Below, one piece after another: positions 47,436-58,924 of a DNA stretch of 64,000 bases. Positions within the stretch are counted from its first letter, which is position 1. Every line of letters begins with the position of its first letter. Source of the DNA: Dipteronia dyeriana (taxonomy: Eukaryota; Streptophyta; Magnoliopsida; Sapindales; Sapindaceae); assembly GCA_032871835.1 (NCBI GenBank), contig CM065295.1, positions 43,026,360-43,090,359 on the forward strand, written 5' to 3'. The notes below the pieces were generated by a model. It was given only the letters and a program-made list of their open reading frames with translations, ran no database searches and had not been told where the DNA came from. A program made the position numbers and the translations under genes.

Positions 47436-49820
47436 TGTTGGGGTTTATGCCCTAAAGATGTAATTTGTAAAAGGATTTATGAGATAAATAAAAGGAAAAG
47501 TTCAATTCATTCTTGTTGTGTTGTTTATTATATAACTTGTGCATTTATTTAACATCCAAGATTGTCGGATGTAATCTCAAACTGTGTATATGAGTGTCAT
47601 ATACATATGGATACAGTAAAAGACGTGCAATCTAAAGAGTCCATAGATAGCAAATAAAACTGGGTACTTTATTTGTGGTTAATCTATAGTTGCGGTCCAT
47701 TCTGTAATGTACGATGATTCTATCCTGAATCATTCATAAGAGATATAGGAATGGAGGCATCTTGTATGATGTGATCATATAGGACTGGGTCATGATCTAT
47801 ATGAATCTCTCACCAAGATCCGTTTACCGATGAGATTCATGTATATCAACTAATGATGGCTATATGTGGGTGATCTTAATCATGAGTGTCTTATCGACTT
47901 CTTCAAGTTAGATCGTGGTCTTTGATATACCATGGGTGAGGTAGGATGTTGTTCCCGATCAATATGCTCCGTATGTTGGGATTACGGTTTGGCTTGTGGC
48001 TGGAAAGGTTTGTACACAATAATGGAATCCACTCCTTCTTGTGAGAAGTAGACGGTAGTTCCCTTAAGGGTTGATTCGGGGCTTGGACAATATGAGCGAT
48101 CTCCTAATTCCGTGAGGAAATAGGATTTATTGTTCATTAGAGAATCAATGGTACTTAAAGGATATATGTAATTAGAGGGGTATAACGGACAGTATGACCC
48201 AGCTCTAATTATGAACTATTGTGGAGGATCACACCATGTGTAATAGCTATATCGATGGACACCGAGTTATATCGGTCTGTGTAAAAGCGTCTACAGTTGA
48301 GAGAGTGCAGCTTCGGGTTTTTAGTGGAATAACACCGGAGTTAATAATCAATGAATATTAATTAAAGAGTTTAATTAATGATTCCGAGGATTATTAGAGC
48401 TCAAAATATTGTGGGTCCATCAGGTCCCCTTGCTAGCCTGATCGATTTAGGTAACAAGGGTCACGGTTAATTAATTGGATTATCCAATTAACTATGTTAC
48501 AAAAGTATATATTAGGGAATTAATTGAATAATGAGATTATTTAATTAATTAATGTTAATAGTTAAATTAATTAAATAATTAGATTATTTAATTATATTGA
48601 TAATTATGAATTATTAATTAACTATTGATTGGAGGGTGTTAGTTGATATATGGATTTAGCTGAAGATAAAATAATAGGATTATTTTATTTTACTAAATCA
48701 TTTATCTAAGTATTTGAATTTGTTTTACTATATATATTTCAATCTATATCTCTATACTTGTTTGTATCCTATACAAACACTTATATATGTTCCCACACAA
48801 ATTTGTATACAATGCAATCTCTTGTGTTATAATCCACAGTACTCGGTCAATTCATGTATGCTTTATATTATGTGATGATAAACGCATTGTCATGCATACG
48901 TATGTCATTTAGATTAGATGTGCCTACACAAATATCTTTGATATGTCATACATGCATCATATCCTGATATTTTATGTAATTTTTTTTAATGTGATTAAAA
49001 TGGGCAATATACATAATTGGCTGTGAATAATGAGATTAGTTTTTTAATGGTTATAAAACTTAATACTTCTCATTAATATTAATCTAGTTATTAAAGAGTT
49101 TAATAAGTTAGATTAATAGGTCATTTATTGTAATTAGGATTAATATAATTAATTACCTAATAATAAATGATCCAAATAAAGTGTTAGGGTTTTAATAGTT
49201 AAAACTTGGTAAACACTAACATAATAATCTGACCCTAATAAATAGTTTACAAAAACTTAGATTATTTACTAATAGATTAGATTTTTAATTGTTAAAAATC
49301 ATTAATAATTTATTAGTTAATTAGAATTTTTTTCTAATTAGTTAATGCACTAGATTACTTGATTAAAGTTAGTCGTTTAATCTTGTAGGGTCTAGGTGTA
49401 TTAACGGTTAAAATAAAACCCTAATTTTAAAATAGTGAGTGGGAGAGGGATATATGACATATATATCTCGTGGTCTCCATCATTAGTTCAAGTGGTTCAC
49501 ACGCAGTTACCAGTTCCGGGAGATAGCGAGGAAGATCGAGTGGTTCAGACAGGAGCACATCGTAAAGTGAATGAGTCTCCAAAAGTTGGTAAGAGTGGTT
49601 CAGACAGGAGCATATCATAAAGTGAAGGAGCCTCTAAGCGTTGGTAAGATTTTCTTCTACTGATTATATTGATTACAATTTTCAGTGATTACATATTGTA
49701 TGTATTAGTTTCGAAAAATAATTACGATCTCAAGTTCACTGGTCCTAGATACAGATTATGATCTGTATAAAAATTTTAAAACCTAGTTCTGTTGTGTAAC
49801 CGGTGAACGGGGTTCCTACA
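47436..49820 (+). mobile_element. Solo copia LTR
   Basis: Starts TGTTGGGGTTTATGCC and ends GGGTTCCTACA. CTCAC precedes (47431-47435) and follows it (49821-49825), a perfect target duplication, and the gag reading continues across. The first ~1.25 kb and last ~180 bases are homologous to the LTRs at 8278 and 22111. About 48890-49490 matches the leader at 10980-11590 instead. A short tandem repeat ('tggttcagacaggagca') occurs at about 49540-49640. It is the trace of an element lost by LTR-LTR recombination. Confidence 0.92.
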
Positions 49821-49825
49821 CTCAC

Positions 49826-50480
49826 TTGGCTATCACATCTAAGGACAAGAGCAAAAAGAGAAAGAATAATGAAACTGCTAAAGGTCCAGCTCAAAAGAAA
49901 CAGCAGCTTATATTCTGAAGTGCTAACTAAGGCAGCTGTAAAAACACCTTATGGGCTTTGGACAGGCAGAAAGCCTAGTCTAAAGCATTTTCACATCTGA
50001 TGATATCCAACTGAGGCAATGCCTTAGAAGCCACATGAAAAGAAATTGGACTCCAAAACTATAAGCAGCTACTTCATTGGCTACTCTAAGTGATCTATGA
50101 GCTATAAGTTTTATGATCTCACACTTAGGTCAATTTTTGTGATGGGAACTGTAACATTTTTCGAGAATGTTAAGTTTGGGGGAGAAATAAGGTTAAAGAC
50201 ATTGTCTTTGAGGAGGAATCGGTATTGATTCCTACTATCGCTTTTGATGATGTGTAGGTTTTTATACCTGTCATTGATCAAGAAGTAAATTTGAATCCTC
50301 AACCAGACAATGTTGAACAAACCCCCATCCAAGATGAGGTACTTGTTCCTGAGGAACAAACTCAACAACCTCAAGAACCAGTGTCATTAAGGCGATTCAC
50401 TAGAGAAAGAAGAAATGTTATTCCGGATGATTTTTTCGTATTTCTCTAGTAACATGAGAAAGACAATGGAATGGTGGAAC
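49826..50480 (+). pseudogene. copia gag-integrase block, copy 1
   Basis: The gag tail (SKDKSKKRKNNETAKGPAQK) runs directly into the integrase end (VKTPYGLWTGRKPSLKHF). The zinc knuckle, protease and integrase core have therefore been deleted in between. It continues through KKLDSKTISSYFIGYS, SIPVIDQEVN-like sequence and QQPQEPVSLRRFTRERR. The same deletion junction is present in copy 2. Confidence 0.8.
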
Positions 50481-50486
50481 ATCACT

Positions 50487-51245
50487 TCCTGTATAATACA
50501 ATCAGTTTAATGTTAGTTACAACTATCAAAAGGATAAATGGACTCTTATGAGCTCATTTTTTACTTTGTGCAAGAGGAAGAGAGATTGAAGCAAGACAGG
50601 ACGGAAAGTGTTCATTTGGCTACCACTTCTAAGGACAAGGGAAAAAAGAAAAAGAATAATGAAACTGCTAAAGGTCCAGCTTAAAAGAAACAACAGTTTA
50701 TATTTTGAACCGAGTGTCAACTAAAGCAGCTGTAAAAACCTTATGGGCTTTGGATAGGCAGAAAGCCTAGTCTAAAGTATTTTCACATTTGAGGATGTCC
50801 AGCTGAGGTAAGACCTTACAGGCCACATGAAAATAAATTGAACTCCAAAACTGTAAGTAGTTACTTCGTTGGCTACTCTGAGCGATCTAGAAGCTATAAG
50901 TTTTATGATCCCACACTTAGGTCAATTTTTGAGACGGGAACTGTAAATTTTTGTGAGGATGTTGACTTTTGGGGAAAAAATAAGATTAGAGACATTGTTT
51001 TTGAGGAGAAATCGATTTCGATTCCTACTATCGCTTTTGATGATATGTAGGTTTCTATACCTGCCATTTATCAAAAAGCGAATTCGAATCATCACCAGAC
51101 AATGTTGAACAAACCCCCATCCAAGATGAGGCAATTTTTCTTGAGGAACAAACTCAACAACCTCAAGAACCAATGCCATTAAGGCGATCCACTAGATAAA
51201 GGAGAAATGCTATTTCGGAATACAATGGAATGGTGAAAGATGATC
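50487..51245 (+). pseudogene. copia gag-integrase block, copy 2 (tandem duplicate)
   Basis: Repeats 47302-47435 joined to 49826-50470 but without the solo LTR. It begins 'cttcctgtataatacaat', passes through 'aatgaaactgctaaaggtcc' and the same gag-integrase junction, and gives a 70-codon open piece (YFVGYSERSRSYKFYDPTLR). It ends at RRFTR-like sequence before the reverse transcriptase. Further substitutions separate the copies. Confidence 0.85.
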
Positions 51246-52800
51246 CTATCAACTTACAACAAGCCATGTAGGGTTCCAACTCTCAAAGTGGATTGACGTC
51301 ATGAATGAGGAGTATAAGTTTATGCAAGACAATAAGGTTTGGGAACTTATCCCATTACCAAAAGGTGTGAAGCCCATTGGTTGTAAATGGATATTTAAAA
51401 CCAAAAATGATTCGAAAGGTGATGTAAAGAGGTATAAGGCTTGTCTTGTAGCTAAAAGCTTTACCCGGAAGGAAGGGATTGACTTTAATGAGACTTTCTC
51501 TCCGATTTGAACGAAAGACTTTTTTAGGACAATCATGGCACTTGTTGTACATTTTGACCTTGAGCTTCATCAGATGGATGTTAAGACAGCATTTCTCAAT
51601 GGTGACATTGTCGAAACAATTTATATGGTGCAACAGGAAAATTTTGAGTCGGGAGACCCTAAAAAAAATGGTTAGCAAATTGACAAAGTCCATCTATGGA
51701 CTCAAGCTAGCTTCCCGTTAGTGGCACTACAAGTTTCATCAAGTGATTATCTCGTTTGGTTTTGAGATAAACGTTGTTGATAATTGTGTGTATCACAAAT
51801 TCAGTAGGAGTAAGCACGTATTCCTGAATTTGTATGTCGACGACATACTGTTTGCCATCAATGATATAGGCATGTCTCAAAGAATTTTGAGATGAAAGGT
51901 CTTAGTGACGCCTCCTTTGTATTAGGGATCCAGATACAACGAGATCGCTCTCGAGGTATTCTTGGATTATCACAAAGGAGCTATATCGATAAAGTGCTCA
52001 AAAGGTTTGGCATGCAGGACAACAAACCAAGTGACACCCCTATCGCTAATGGGAGACAAGTTCAATCTTAGACAGTGCCCTAAAAACAACCTTGAAGTTA
52101 AGGAAATGCAGAAGATTCCCTATGCATCAGCTGTAGGAAGTTTGATTTATGCTCAGGTGTGTACGCGTCCGGATATTACGTACATTGTTGATATGTTAGG
52201 CAGATATTTAAGTAACTCTGGGATGGATCGTTGGAAAGCAACCAAGCGGGTTATGAGGTATTTGAAGAGAACAAAAGATCACATGCTCACATATAGGAGA
52301 TCAGATCAGTTGGAGATCATAGGGTATTCCGACTCTGATTATGCTGAATGCCAATACAGTAGGAGATCCACATCAGGCTACATATACCTGTTGGTTGGTG
52401 GAGCTATTTCTTGAAGGAGTGCCAAATAGACACTTGTAACTTCTTCCACCATAGCAGTAAAGTTTATAGCATGTTATGAGGCATCCAACCATGGAATATG
52501 GCTGCGGAATTTTATCATTGGGCTGTGCATTCTAGAGGGTATTGAAAGACCACTCAACCTATATTGTGACAATAAGTTAGCAATGCTATATTCTAACAAC
52601 AACAGGAGCTAATCTAGGTCAAAGCACATTGATATTAATTTCCTAGTTGAGAAGGAAAGAGTACAGAGTAGACAGATATCCATTGAGCACATTGGGACAA
52701 ACTCCATGATAGGGGATCCGCTTACAAAGGGATTACCACCCAAAGTCTTTCATGAGCACACTGCTCAAATGAGTGTTATTTTGTGTGAGGATATCACATT
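51246..52800 (+). pseudogene. copia reverse transcriptase and RNase H (degenerate)
   Basis: KVWELIPLPKGVKPIGCKWI and YKACLVAKSFTRKEGIDF start the reverse transcriptase; QMDVKTAFLNGDIVETIYM follows in frame, then shifts. The catalytic YVDD is intact at 51833-51844 (LYVDDILFAI). RNase H follows with VGSLIYAQVCTRPDITYIV, RRSTSGYIYLL and a decayed terminus near 52700 (ITTQSLS). Multiple frameshifts and stops make it inactive. Confidence 0.88.
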
Positions 52801-53225
52801 ATAGTGGGAGTTTGTATCATTTTGTATTTTATTGCTTTATGGACATACTTATGCATTTATGTATTTGGATATTTTTCTGATCAGAAATAAAGTATTCAGT
52901 TAAGTACACTTTGTTACATTGTGTTAAGTATTGATCTCACTAAAGAATAAAATAGGATCAATTGGAAATAGACATGTATATATCACATTGCATGTAATGT
53001 TCATGCTACAAATCCACGATTAATCTATGTCATTTGGTTATGTTGGTTTATGTGACCATTGATAGGTTTAGTCAAGCTAAATGTGATGAAAACCATTTTG
53101 ATCTTTTGTCAGCATAATCAATGGACGAGATTGTTCGGATATACCCTAAAGTTGTGGTAGTAAAATTTTGAAGCTCATAAAGTCATACACATTTGTAAAG
53201 TTACATATGTGGTCTAGTGGGAGAT
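52801..53225 (+). other. 3' untranslated region with polypurine tracts
   Basis: Sequence typical of this copia family after RNase H. Two purine tracts, ATAGTGGGAGTTTG near 52802 and AGTGGGAGAT at 53216-53225, bracket it; the second is directly followed by the LTR start. Confidence 0.6.
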
Positions 53226-53700
53226 TGTTGGAAAAATTCCATCATGTGGGGTCATACACGTAAATATTAAATGTGTTATGCTATCTTTGGTTAAGCCTAA
53301 ATTAAAGTGATATAATTAAGATTTAAAGGTTTAAGGCTTATGGATGTAATTGTCATAGAATTAATGTGTAGATAGCAGAGTGCTATTTCTAATTTGATGA
53401 GGGGCCATATTAGAATAGCAAAACATATAGTAATCTGATTACTATATATAGGGATATGGTCCCCGAATTACACGATCACTTTTTGGCTTTCTGAATCACC
53501 ATCACCAGAGAAGAGAGAACACTTTTGTGTCCCAAAGATTGTGATAATTTGGAAGATCTCAACCCCTCCACCAACCTATGACAATAGATTTAGGTACGCT
53601 TTCACTTTCTCCTATATCACTTTTCTCTTGAATTGACATGGGTTAGTAATATATATTTAGAGTTTGATTAATCATGATATAGAAACATGTTTAGGTTGAG
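53226..53700 (+). repeat. 3' LTR of the decayed copia element
   Basis: Starts TGTTGGAAAAATTCC after the polypurine tract, with a TATA-like 'tactatatatagggat' near 53441. The right limit is uncertain because no partner is present; the next recognisable element fragment begins at 53716. Confidence 0.65.
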
Positions 53701-53715
53701 ACTTAGATTAATTAT

Positions 53716-54175
53716 GTGTCTATGCATGGTGATTTTGTGTTAATCAAATTCTTACATCTAAATGATAGAAAATCAACATCAGATCCTTGCATTCTTTTAG
53801 GAGACAATCTCATTTCCTGCACTGCTCGAAAACATAAGGTAATTGCTCGCTTAAGCACCGAGGCTGTGTATAGAGCATTAGCACAGGCTGTCACTAAAAT
53901 GGTTTAGCTTTAATCTTTGTTGACTAAACTTAAAATTCCACTTCCAGGGATTCCAATTGTCAGGTGTGATAATACTGCTACTTCTTTAGCAAATAATCCA
54001 TTATTCCACACAAAAACAAAACATATCAACTTCATTAAAGAAAAAATTGAATCCAATTCTCTAGATGTCAAATATGTTCCTCTGAAATCAACTGCCATGG
54101 ACATGGTCCAAAATGTCATATTTTTTAACTTATTTTGCACCCAAGTGAGTGTTTTGATATGTTATGTTTAAAAGG
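53716..54175 (+). pseudogene. RNase H fragment of a different copia element
   Basis: Reads NDRKSTSDPCILLGDNLISC, STEAVYRALAQAVTKMV-stop, KIPLPGIPIVRCDNTATSLA and HTKTKHINFIKEKI: the copia RNase H end with the DxxS and STEAEYRA landmarks, the latter having E changed to V. Only the last ~150 codons remain. It is followed by 'gtgagtgttttgatatg', possibly the start of its 3' LTR. It is joined directly to the previous element. Confidence 0.82.
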
Positions 54176-54445
54176 CACCTATTATGGTGTATTACCAAAA
54201 TTGTCCTTAGATAATCAGTTTTTTATTATGTTTGTACTTCCATCTTAGCTAACATCTCTACACTTCTAACACTCAACTCAGTAGTCCCAATTCACTAACA
54301 ATATATCTCTTAAATACTTCTTTTATATACCTCCGTTTCTGAGTCTTATAACACTTTATCATATCCTTTTCATTTGTTCTCAAAGTCTTTTGTAAACCAT
54401 AAACTGGTTGTGTGAATTTTGAATCTCCAAGCTTTTCTAAGCTTT

Positions 54446-54625
54446 TTCGAGCAGTTGTAAATGTGTCCGAGCCTTTTATAAGTGTTTTTGAGCCTTTGTA
54501 ATTACATTTCGAGCCTTTTTTAAAGTGTTTCCGATCCTCTTGTAAGTGTTTCCGATCCTTTGTAATTAGATTCGGAGCCCTTTTGTAAGTGTATCTAAGT
54601 CTTTTATAAGTGTTTCCGAATCTTT
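54446..54625. repeat. Degenerate ~19-25 bp tandem repeat
   Basis: About eight imperfect units of the type 'cttttgtaagtgtttccgat'. Reading the minus strand through them gives a Lys/Asp/Arg-rich 153-codon ORF (54734-54273) with repeated KGSK/EDRKH phrases. I take it as repeat-derived, not a gene, though the open length is notable. Confidence 0.6.
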
Positions 54626-54740
54626 TAAAAATATTTTGTTTTACTTTCATCCTCTTCCCCACTCGAAAATCCCAACCATCAACAACTTTAACAATAAAAG
54701 ATTCAAAACCGAAACCCAATTTGGGTTTTAACAATGGAAT

Positions 54741-55969
54741 ATCCCCCCGAGTGTGTTAGCGTAGAGCCACTTTATCATCATTCTAGTGATTGCTTGAGTT
54801 TCAACTGGACTCTCTCTACTTCACAACTTTACCACTATAAACTGAATAAAAGAAATCTGATATGGAACAACTATTTTTGTTCGTTCACTATGATAGGTGT
54901 CTTTTAAATATAAGTTATTAAAGTAGTAACAGTGTTGAAAAGTCAACTCCAATAAGTGTAATTTATATTTTGAACCCATCAACCGGCACATGTCTTCACA
55001 AAACCTTCTGCCAAATCTTCATTTTGAGTCGCATCGAGGCAAACTGATCTTGGACAAATCCATGCACAGATTGAGGGGAGATGTAAAGGTAAGTGCAGCA
55101 CCAGAATCCTCAGCCCAACAAACTTAGAATAAAAGCTAATTCTAAACCTAGTGTCAGCTCAAGGTTGTGTTTAATATACTTTCAGAAAAGCTACATTACA
55201 ACCAAATGTATATAAAAGAACTAAATAACTAGCTTATGCAAGTCAGCATTTGGTGTTAGCTTCAGTTACTTATAACAAGGTAGATACAACTCGCTTATAT
55301 TGAGTTACATCACCCCTGATGATCTGAAAATGATCATCATTGATCAAACAAATGATACTTTCCTGGTTATCAGGAAAGTAGTTATGACCCTTGTCAAATA
55401 GGTTTAAATATACTTCATAAAGAAGAAAGTAGCTAATAAAACAGGGTAAAAAATTATGTTATTTTCTTTCTCTTTTTCTTTACATTACTCTAAAGCTTTA
55501 CATCTTAGATATACTAAATTAACTTCATAAAAAAGAACAAAAAAAAAAAGAGAAACCTAAACTCAAATATCAAAAAAGGCCAATAAATTAACAATATTTA
55601 TGAAAATTCATAGGCTAACGACTCACCTTAAAATCTACGGTTATTAAATTAATTAAAAAAAATAGTTTTTCTTCCGTTAAAATATTTCCACTAGATCGTA
55701 GAAAGAATTTTCGAGAAACAATTCTACATGAAAGTGTGAAGCATTCGTAAGTTTATTGAAAGTGAGAAGAATGAGCTTAGAATTAGAGATAAATAATGGC
55801 ACTTTTTAACTAAAAGATTAATGGGGTTTTTATTTTTATCCGGAATTAGTGTGTGTGTTTTTTTTTTACCAATCTTTCCATTGAAGATATAAATTTACCC
55901 TTGCTTTTTCTATTTATTTTTACATTTTTAAACAAATTTTCTTTTTAAAAATACTTTTTTTAATTATTG
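54741..55969. other. Intergenic DNA with one weak exon candidate
   Basis: AT-rich and mostly featureless. At 54990-55088 an ATG opens 33 codons (SQNLLPNLHFESHRGKLILD) that end exactly at a strong splice donor AAG|GTAAGT. I found no continuing exon downstream, so it may be a captured or orphan exon. Nothing else is supported. Confidence 0.35.
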
Positions 55970-56440
55970 GAGCACCTCCAATGGAGGTCACTTGCCAAAC
56001 CAAAAAAAATGGAAAAAGAAGAAGACGAATTAAAGAAGAAGGAGAAGTAAAGAGAAAAGTAAAGAGAAGACACGAGAGAAATCCAGATCTGAAAAAAAAT
56101 CCAGATCTTGAAAAAATTAAACACACTGATCTTCTTTAATTAAATACATCGGTTTCTTTAGTTAAACACATTAATCTTCTTTAATTAAACACACCAGAAT
56201 AGTGGTGTGTTTTATTGATGAAATCTAGCAGTAAGTTTAATTTACGAAAACATATGATATATGTAATTAAAAAAAATGATGTATTTAAATGGAAGACCGA
56301 TGTGTTTAAATTTTTCTATACCTAACTTTTTACTGATGGAATTCGTCTTCTTTCTCTTTTTTCTTCTTTTTCGTCTTCTGTTTCCCCTTTTCCTTTTTTT
56401 TATCAGCATTTTTTTTAGTCTGGAGCTCAGATTCCAATAA
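55970..56440. mobile_element. Possible foldback element
   Basis: A purine-rich left part ('aagaagaagacgaatt') and a pyrimidine-rich right part ('aattcgtcttctttctc') pair as inverted arms. The start 'attggagcacctccaatgg' is itself palindromic. The middle has three copies of 'cttctttaattaaacacat'-type sequence near 56130-56190. The arms are low in complexity, so the call is weak. Confidence 0.35.
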
Positions 56441-56724
56441 AAAAAAATTAAACAGTACTTTTAAAAAAAAAAAATAGAACTTTTTTTATAAAAAAAAAAC
56501 TATTTAATAAATCATTAAGAGTTTAGTAAAAACAATTAAAACACTAATATTGGATTAAAAAAACCCAATAATAATTTGATTATTTTCAATTTTAACCCAA
56601 TTTTAACCCATAAATATAATCTCTTCGAATTGGAAAGGTATATTTTATCTTAGGTAAAAATAAGTTTAGTATTAAGTAGTCTTTTTGTTTGAGATCACCG
56701 GTCAGGGGCCCATCCAAGCATTTG

Positions 56725-56767
<43 letters not shown>

Positions 56768-56774
<7 letters not shown>

Positions 56775-57165
56775 CTTTCAAGTAATGGATCCCTTATTAT
56801 AATTTCGCTCCACATCTTGTTGAAATCACATCAATTTGTATGAATTTTGATATGATTTTTTGTGTGGATGATAAGTTTATTGAAATATAGTTATAAACAA
56901 AATTTGAGAATATTCCAAATTCTAAAGCTAGTTTTTTGAATTTTCCTATATATCTCCTATTTTTTGATGCTTTTATATTTAACAAAATTGGGATAAATAG
57001 TAATAATATTTGAAAAAATCTCAAATTTTATTTATAGACATATTTCAATGAACTTATCATCCACACAAAAATTCATATCAAAACACTTACAAATCGATGT
57101 GATTTCTTCAAGGTGTGGATCGAAATTATAATAAGGGGTCTCCCATTTGAAAGTTACTATAAATA
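56768..57165. mobile_element. MITE family X, copy 1
   Basis: Almost the whole element is an inverted repeat: 'aactttcaagtaatgg' and 'cccttattataatttcg' on the left pair with their complements at 57115-57163. The interior 'tgtgtggatgataagttt' also recurs in reverse. Long TA microsatellites flank it on both sides (56730-56770 and 57175-57213). No coding capacity. Confidence 0.8.
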
Positions 57166-57166
57166 T

Positions 57167-57215
<49 letters not shown>

Positions 57216-57512
57216 CCATTAATTAAAGTAAGATTATCTTTTAGTGAAGAAAGATAAATACACCGTATGATCAAGTCCTTTTTTTTTTACCTCTTTTATA
57301 TATACAAGTATTTCTATGTTTAATTCAAATTCAATTGTTCTTGAAAAAAAAAAACATTCATCCTCTTATTGGTTAATTTTAGATTTTAAATTAAGTAGTT
57401 GATATATGATTGTTTAAAAAAATTATTAATTTATCAATTTTAACTATACGTACGTTTTTTAAATTAATGAAATTTCTCTCGTAAAGTCTATGCATACCTT
57501 TGACTATATATA

Positions 57513-57852
57513 TTAGTTCTTTAATGGATTCCTTATTTTAATTTTAATAAGGGCGCCTTGATGAAACCACATCCACTTTTAAGAATTTTGATTTGGATTT
57601 TTTTTAAAATGATATGTTCAATGAAATCTACTTATCAATATAATTTAAGATTTTTTCAAGTGCCACAATTATTTTTCTTGAATTTTCTTATATTTCTCCA
57701 CTTTCAACGCCTTCATATTTAAAAAAATTGGGATAAATAGTTATATTACTTGAAAAGTTTCTCAATTTTTATTTATAGGTGAATTTCATTGAACATATTA
57801 TTTGCAAAAAAATTCAGATAAAAAATAAGGGATCTCTTATGAGAGAACCAAT
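57513..57852. mobile_element. MITE family X, copy 2
   Basis: Same interior as copy 1 ('ttggataaatagt'-type stretch, 'ttcttgaattttctta'), with inverted ends 'attagttctttaatgg' and 'atgagagaaccaat'. The right arm has lost about 40 bases that the left arm retains. It abuts a family Y copy. Confidence 0.75.
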
Positions 57853-57860
57853 ATATATAG

Positions 57861-58032
57861 TGGTTTTTCAGTCAGTGCGTACTGATATAAGTTATATCAG
57901 TATATTGCATCTGGACCATTGATTATGGAGAAATTTTGACAATTGCATACACTTTGAGTCAAAATATGGAAATCTAATGGTCCACATCCAACGCATTGAC
58001 GAATTTATATCAATGCGCACCGACTTGAAAAT

Positions 58033-58037
<5 letters not shown>
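57861..58037. mobile_element. MITE family Y, copy 1
   Basis: Inverted halves: 'gtcagtgcgtactgatataa' at the left pairs with 'ttatatcaatgcgcaccgac' at the right, and 'ggaccattgatt' with 'aatggtccacatcc'. It ends directly in a 60-base TA microsatellite (58038-58099). Confidence 0.75.
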
Positions 58038-58101
<64 letters not shown>

Positions 58102-58106
58102 CATAT

Positions 58107-58281
58107 AGTCTTTCTATTGTCAGTTCAAACTGATATAAAATATATTAGTACTTTGTATGTGAATCATTGGATTTAAAAGATGTTTTGACAAGTGCATACA
58201 ACCAAGTCAAAGCATTTAAATCCAATGACCCACAACAAGAAACTGATATATCTCATATCAATTCGAACTGACAATAGAAGC
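58107..58281. mobile_element. MITE family Y, copy 2
   Basis: 'tctattgtcagttcaaactg' at the left pairs with 'cgaactgacaatagaag' at the right; the interior carries 'gacaagtgcatac' and 'tccaatgacc' as in copy 1. It lies between a TA microsatellite and family X copy 3. Confidence 0.78.
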
Positions 58282-58296
58282 ATATTATATTATATA

Positions 58297-58666
58297 TAGA
58301 GTGAGTCTCTCATATATGATTCCTTATTTTAATTTCGGTAAGGTTCACAATGAAATCACATTGATTTGAATTTTTTGGTGAATTATAAGTTCATTGAAAT
58401 CTACCTATGAATAAATTTGAAAAATTTTCAAGCACTAAAACTATTTTTCTTGAATTTTTCTATATTTCATCCATTTTTCCGATGCATTCATATTTTAGAA
58501 AATTGGAATAAATAGTTCTAGTACTTGAAATTTTTTTAAATTTTATTCATAGATGGATTTCAATGAACTTTTCATTCACAACAAAATTCAAATCAAAATT
58601 CTTTCAAATCAATGTGATGATTGATGATTCTTACCAAAATTTAAAAAAAAATCTCTTACGAGAGAC

Positions 58667-58673
<7 letters not shown>
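58297..58673. mobile_element. MITE family X, copy 3
   Basis: The clearest termini of the family: AGTGAGTCTCTC-type ends (58299-58310, and the complement at 58659-58672). The rest is a long imperfect palindrome sharing its interior with copies 1 and 2. A ~60-base TA run (58671-58734) follows. Ends within TA suggest TA-targeting, as in Tc1/mariner-type MITEs, but that assignment is inference. Confidence 0.8.
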
Positions 58674-58734
<61 letters not shown>

Positions 58735-58737
<3 letters not shown>

Positions 58738-58910
58738 TTTCCTATCGGTGCATATTAATGGAATTATATAAGAACATTAAATGTGAGTCACTCATTTATA
58801 AAAAAGTTTTGACATGTGCATATATGTCAAACCAAAATACATAAAATTGGTGACTACTATTTAATATTCTTATATAATTTTATATGTACGTATTTATATG
58901 AAAATTTCGT
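58735..58910. mobile_element. MITE family Y, copy 3
   Basis: 'attatataagaacattaaa' at the left pairs with its complement near 58862-58880, and the centre has 'gacatgtgcatatatgtcaa', itself palindromic. More diverged at the ends than copies 1 and 2. Confidence 0.65.
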
Positions 58911-58924
58911 GTACATATATAGAA

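Noticed and set aside
54273..54734. 153-codon Lys/Arg/Asp-rich minus-strand ORF
   Set aside because: Its core is a degenerate short tandem repeat; there is no domain or splice context.
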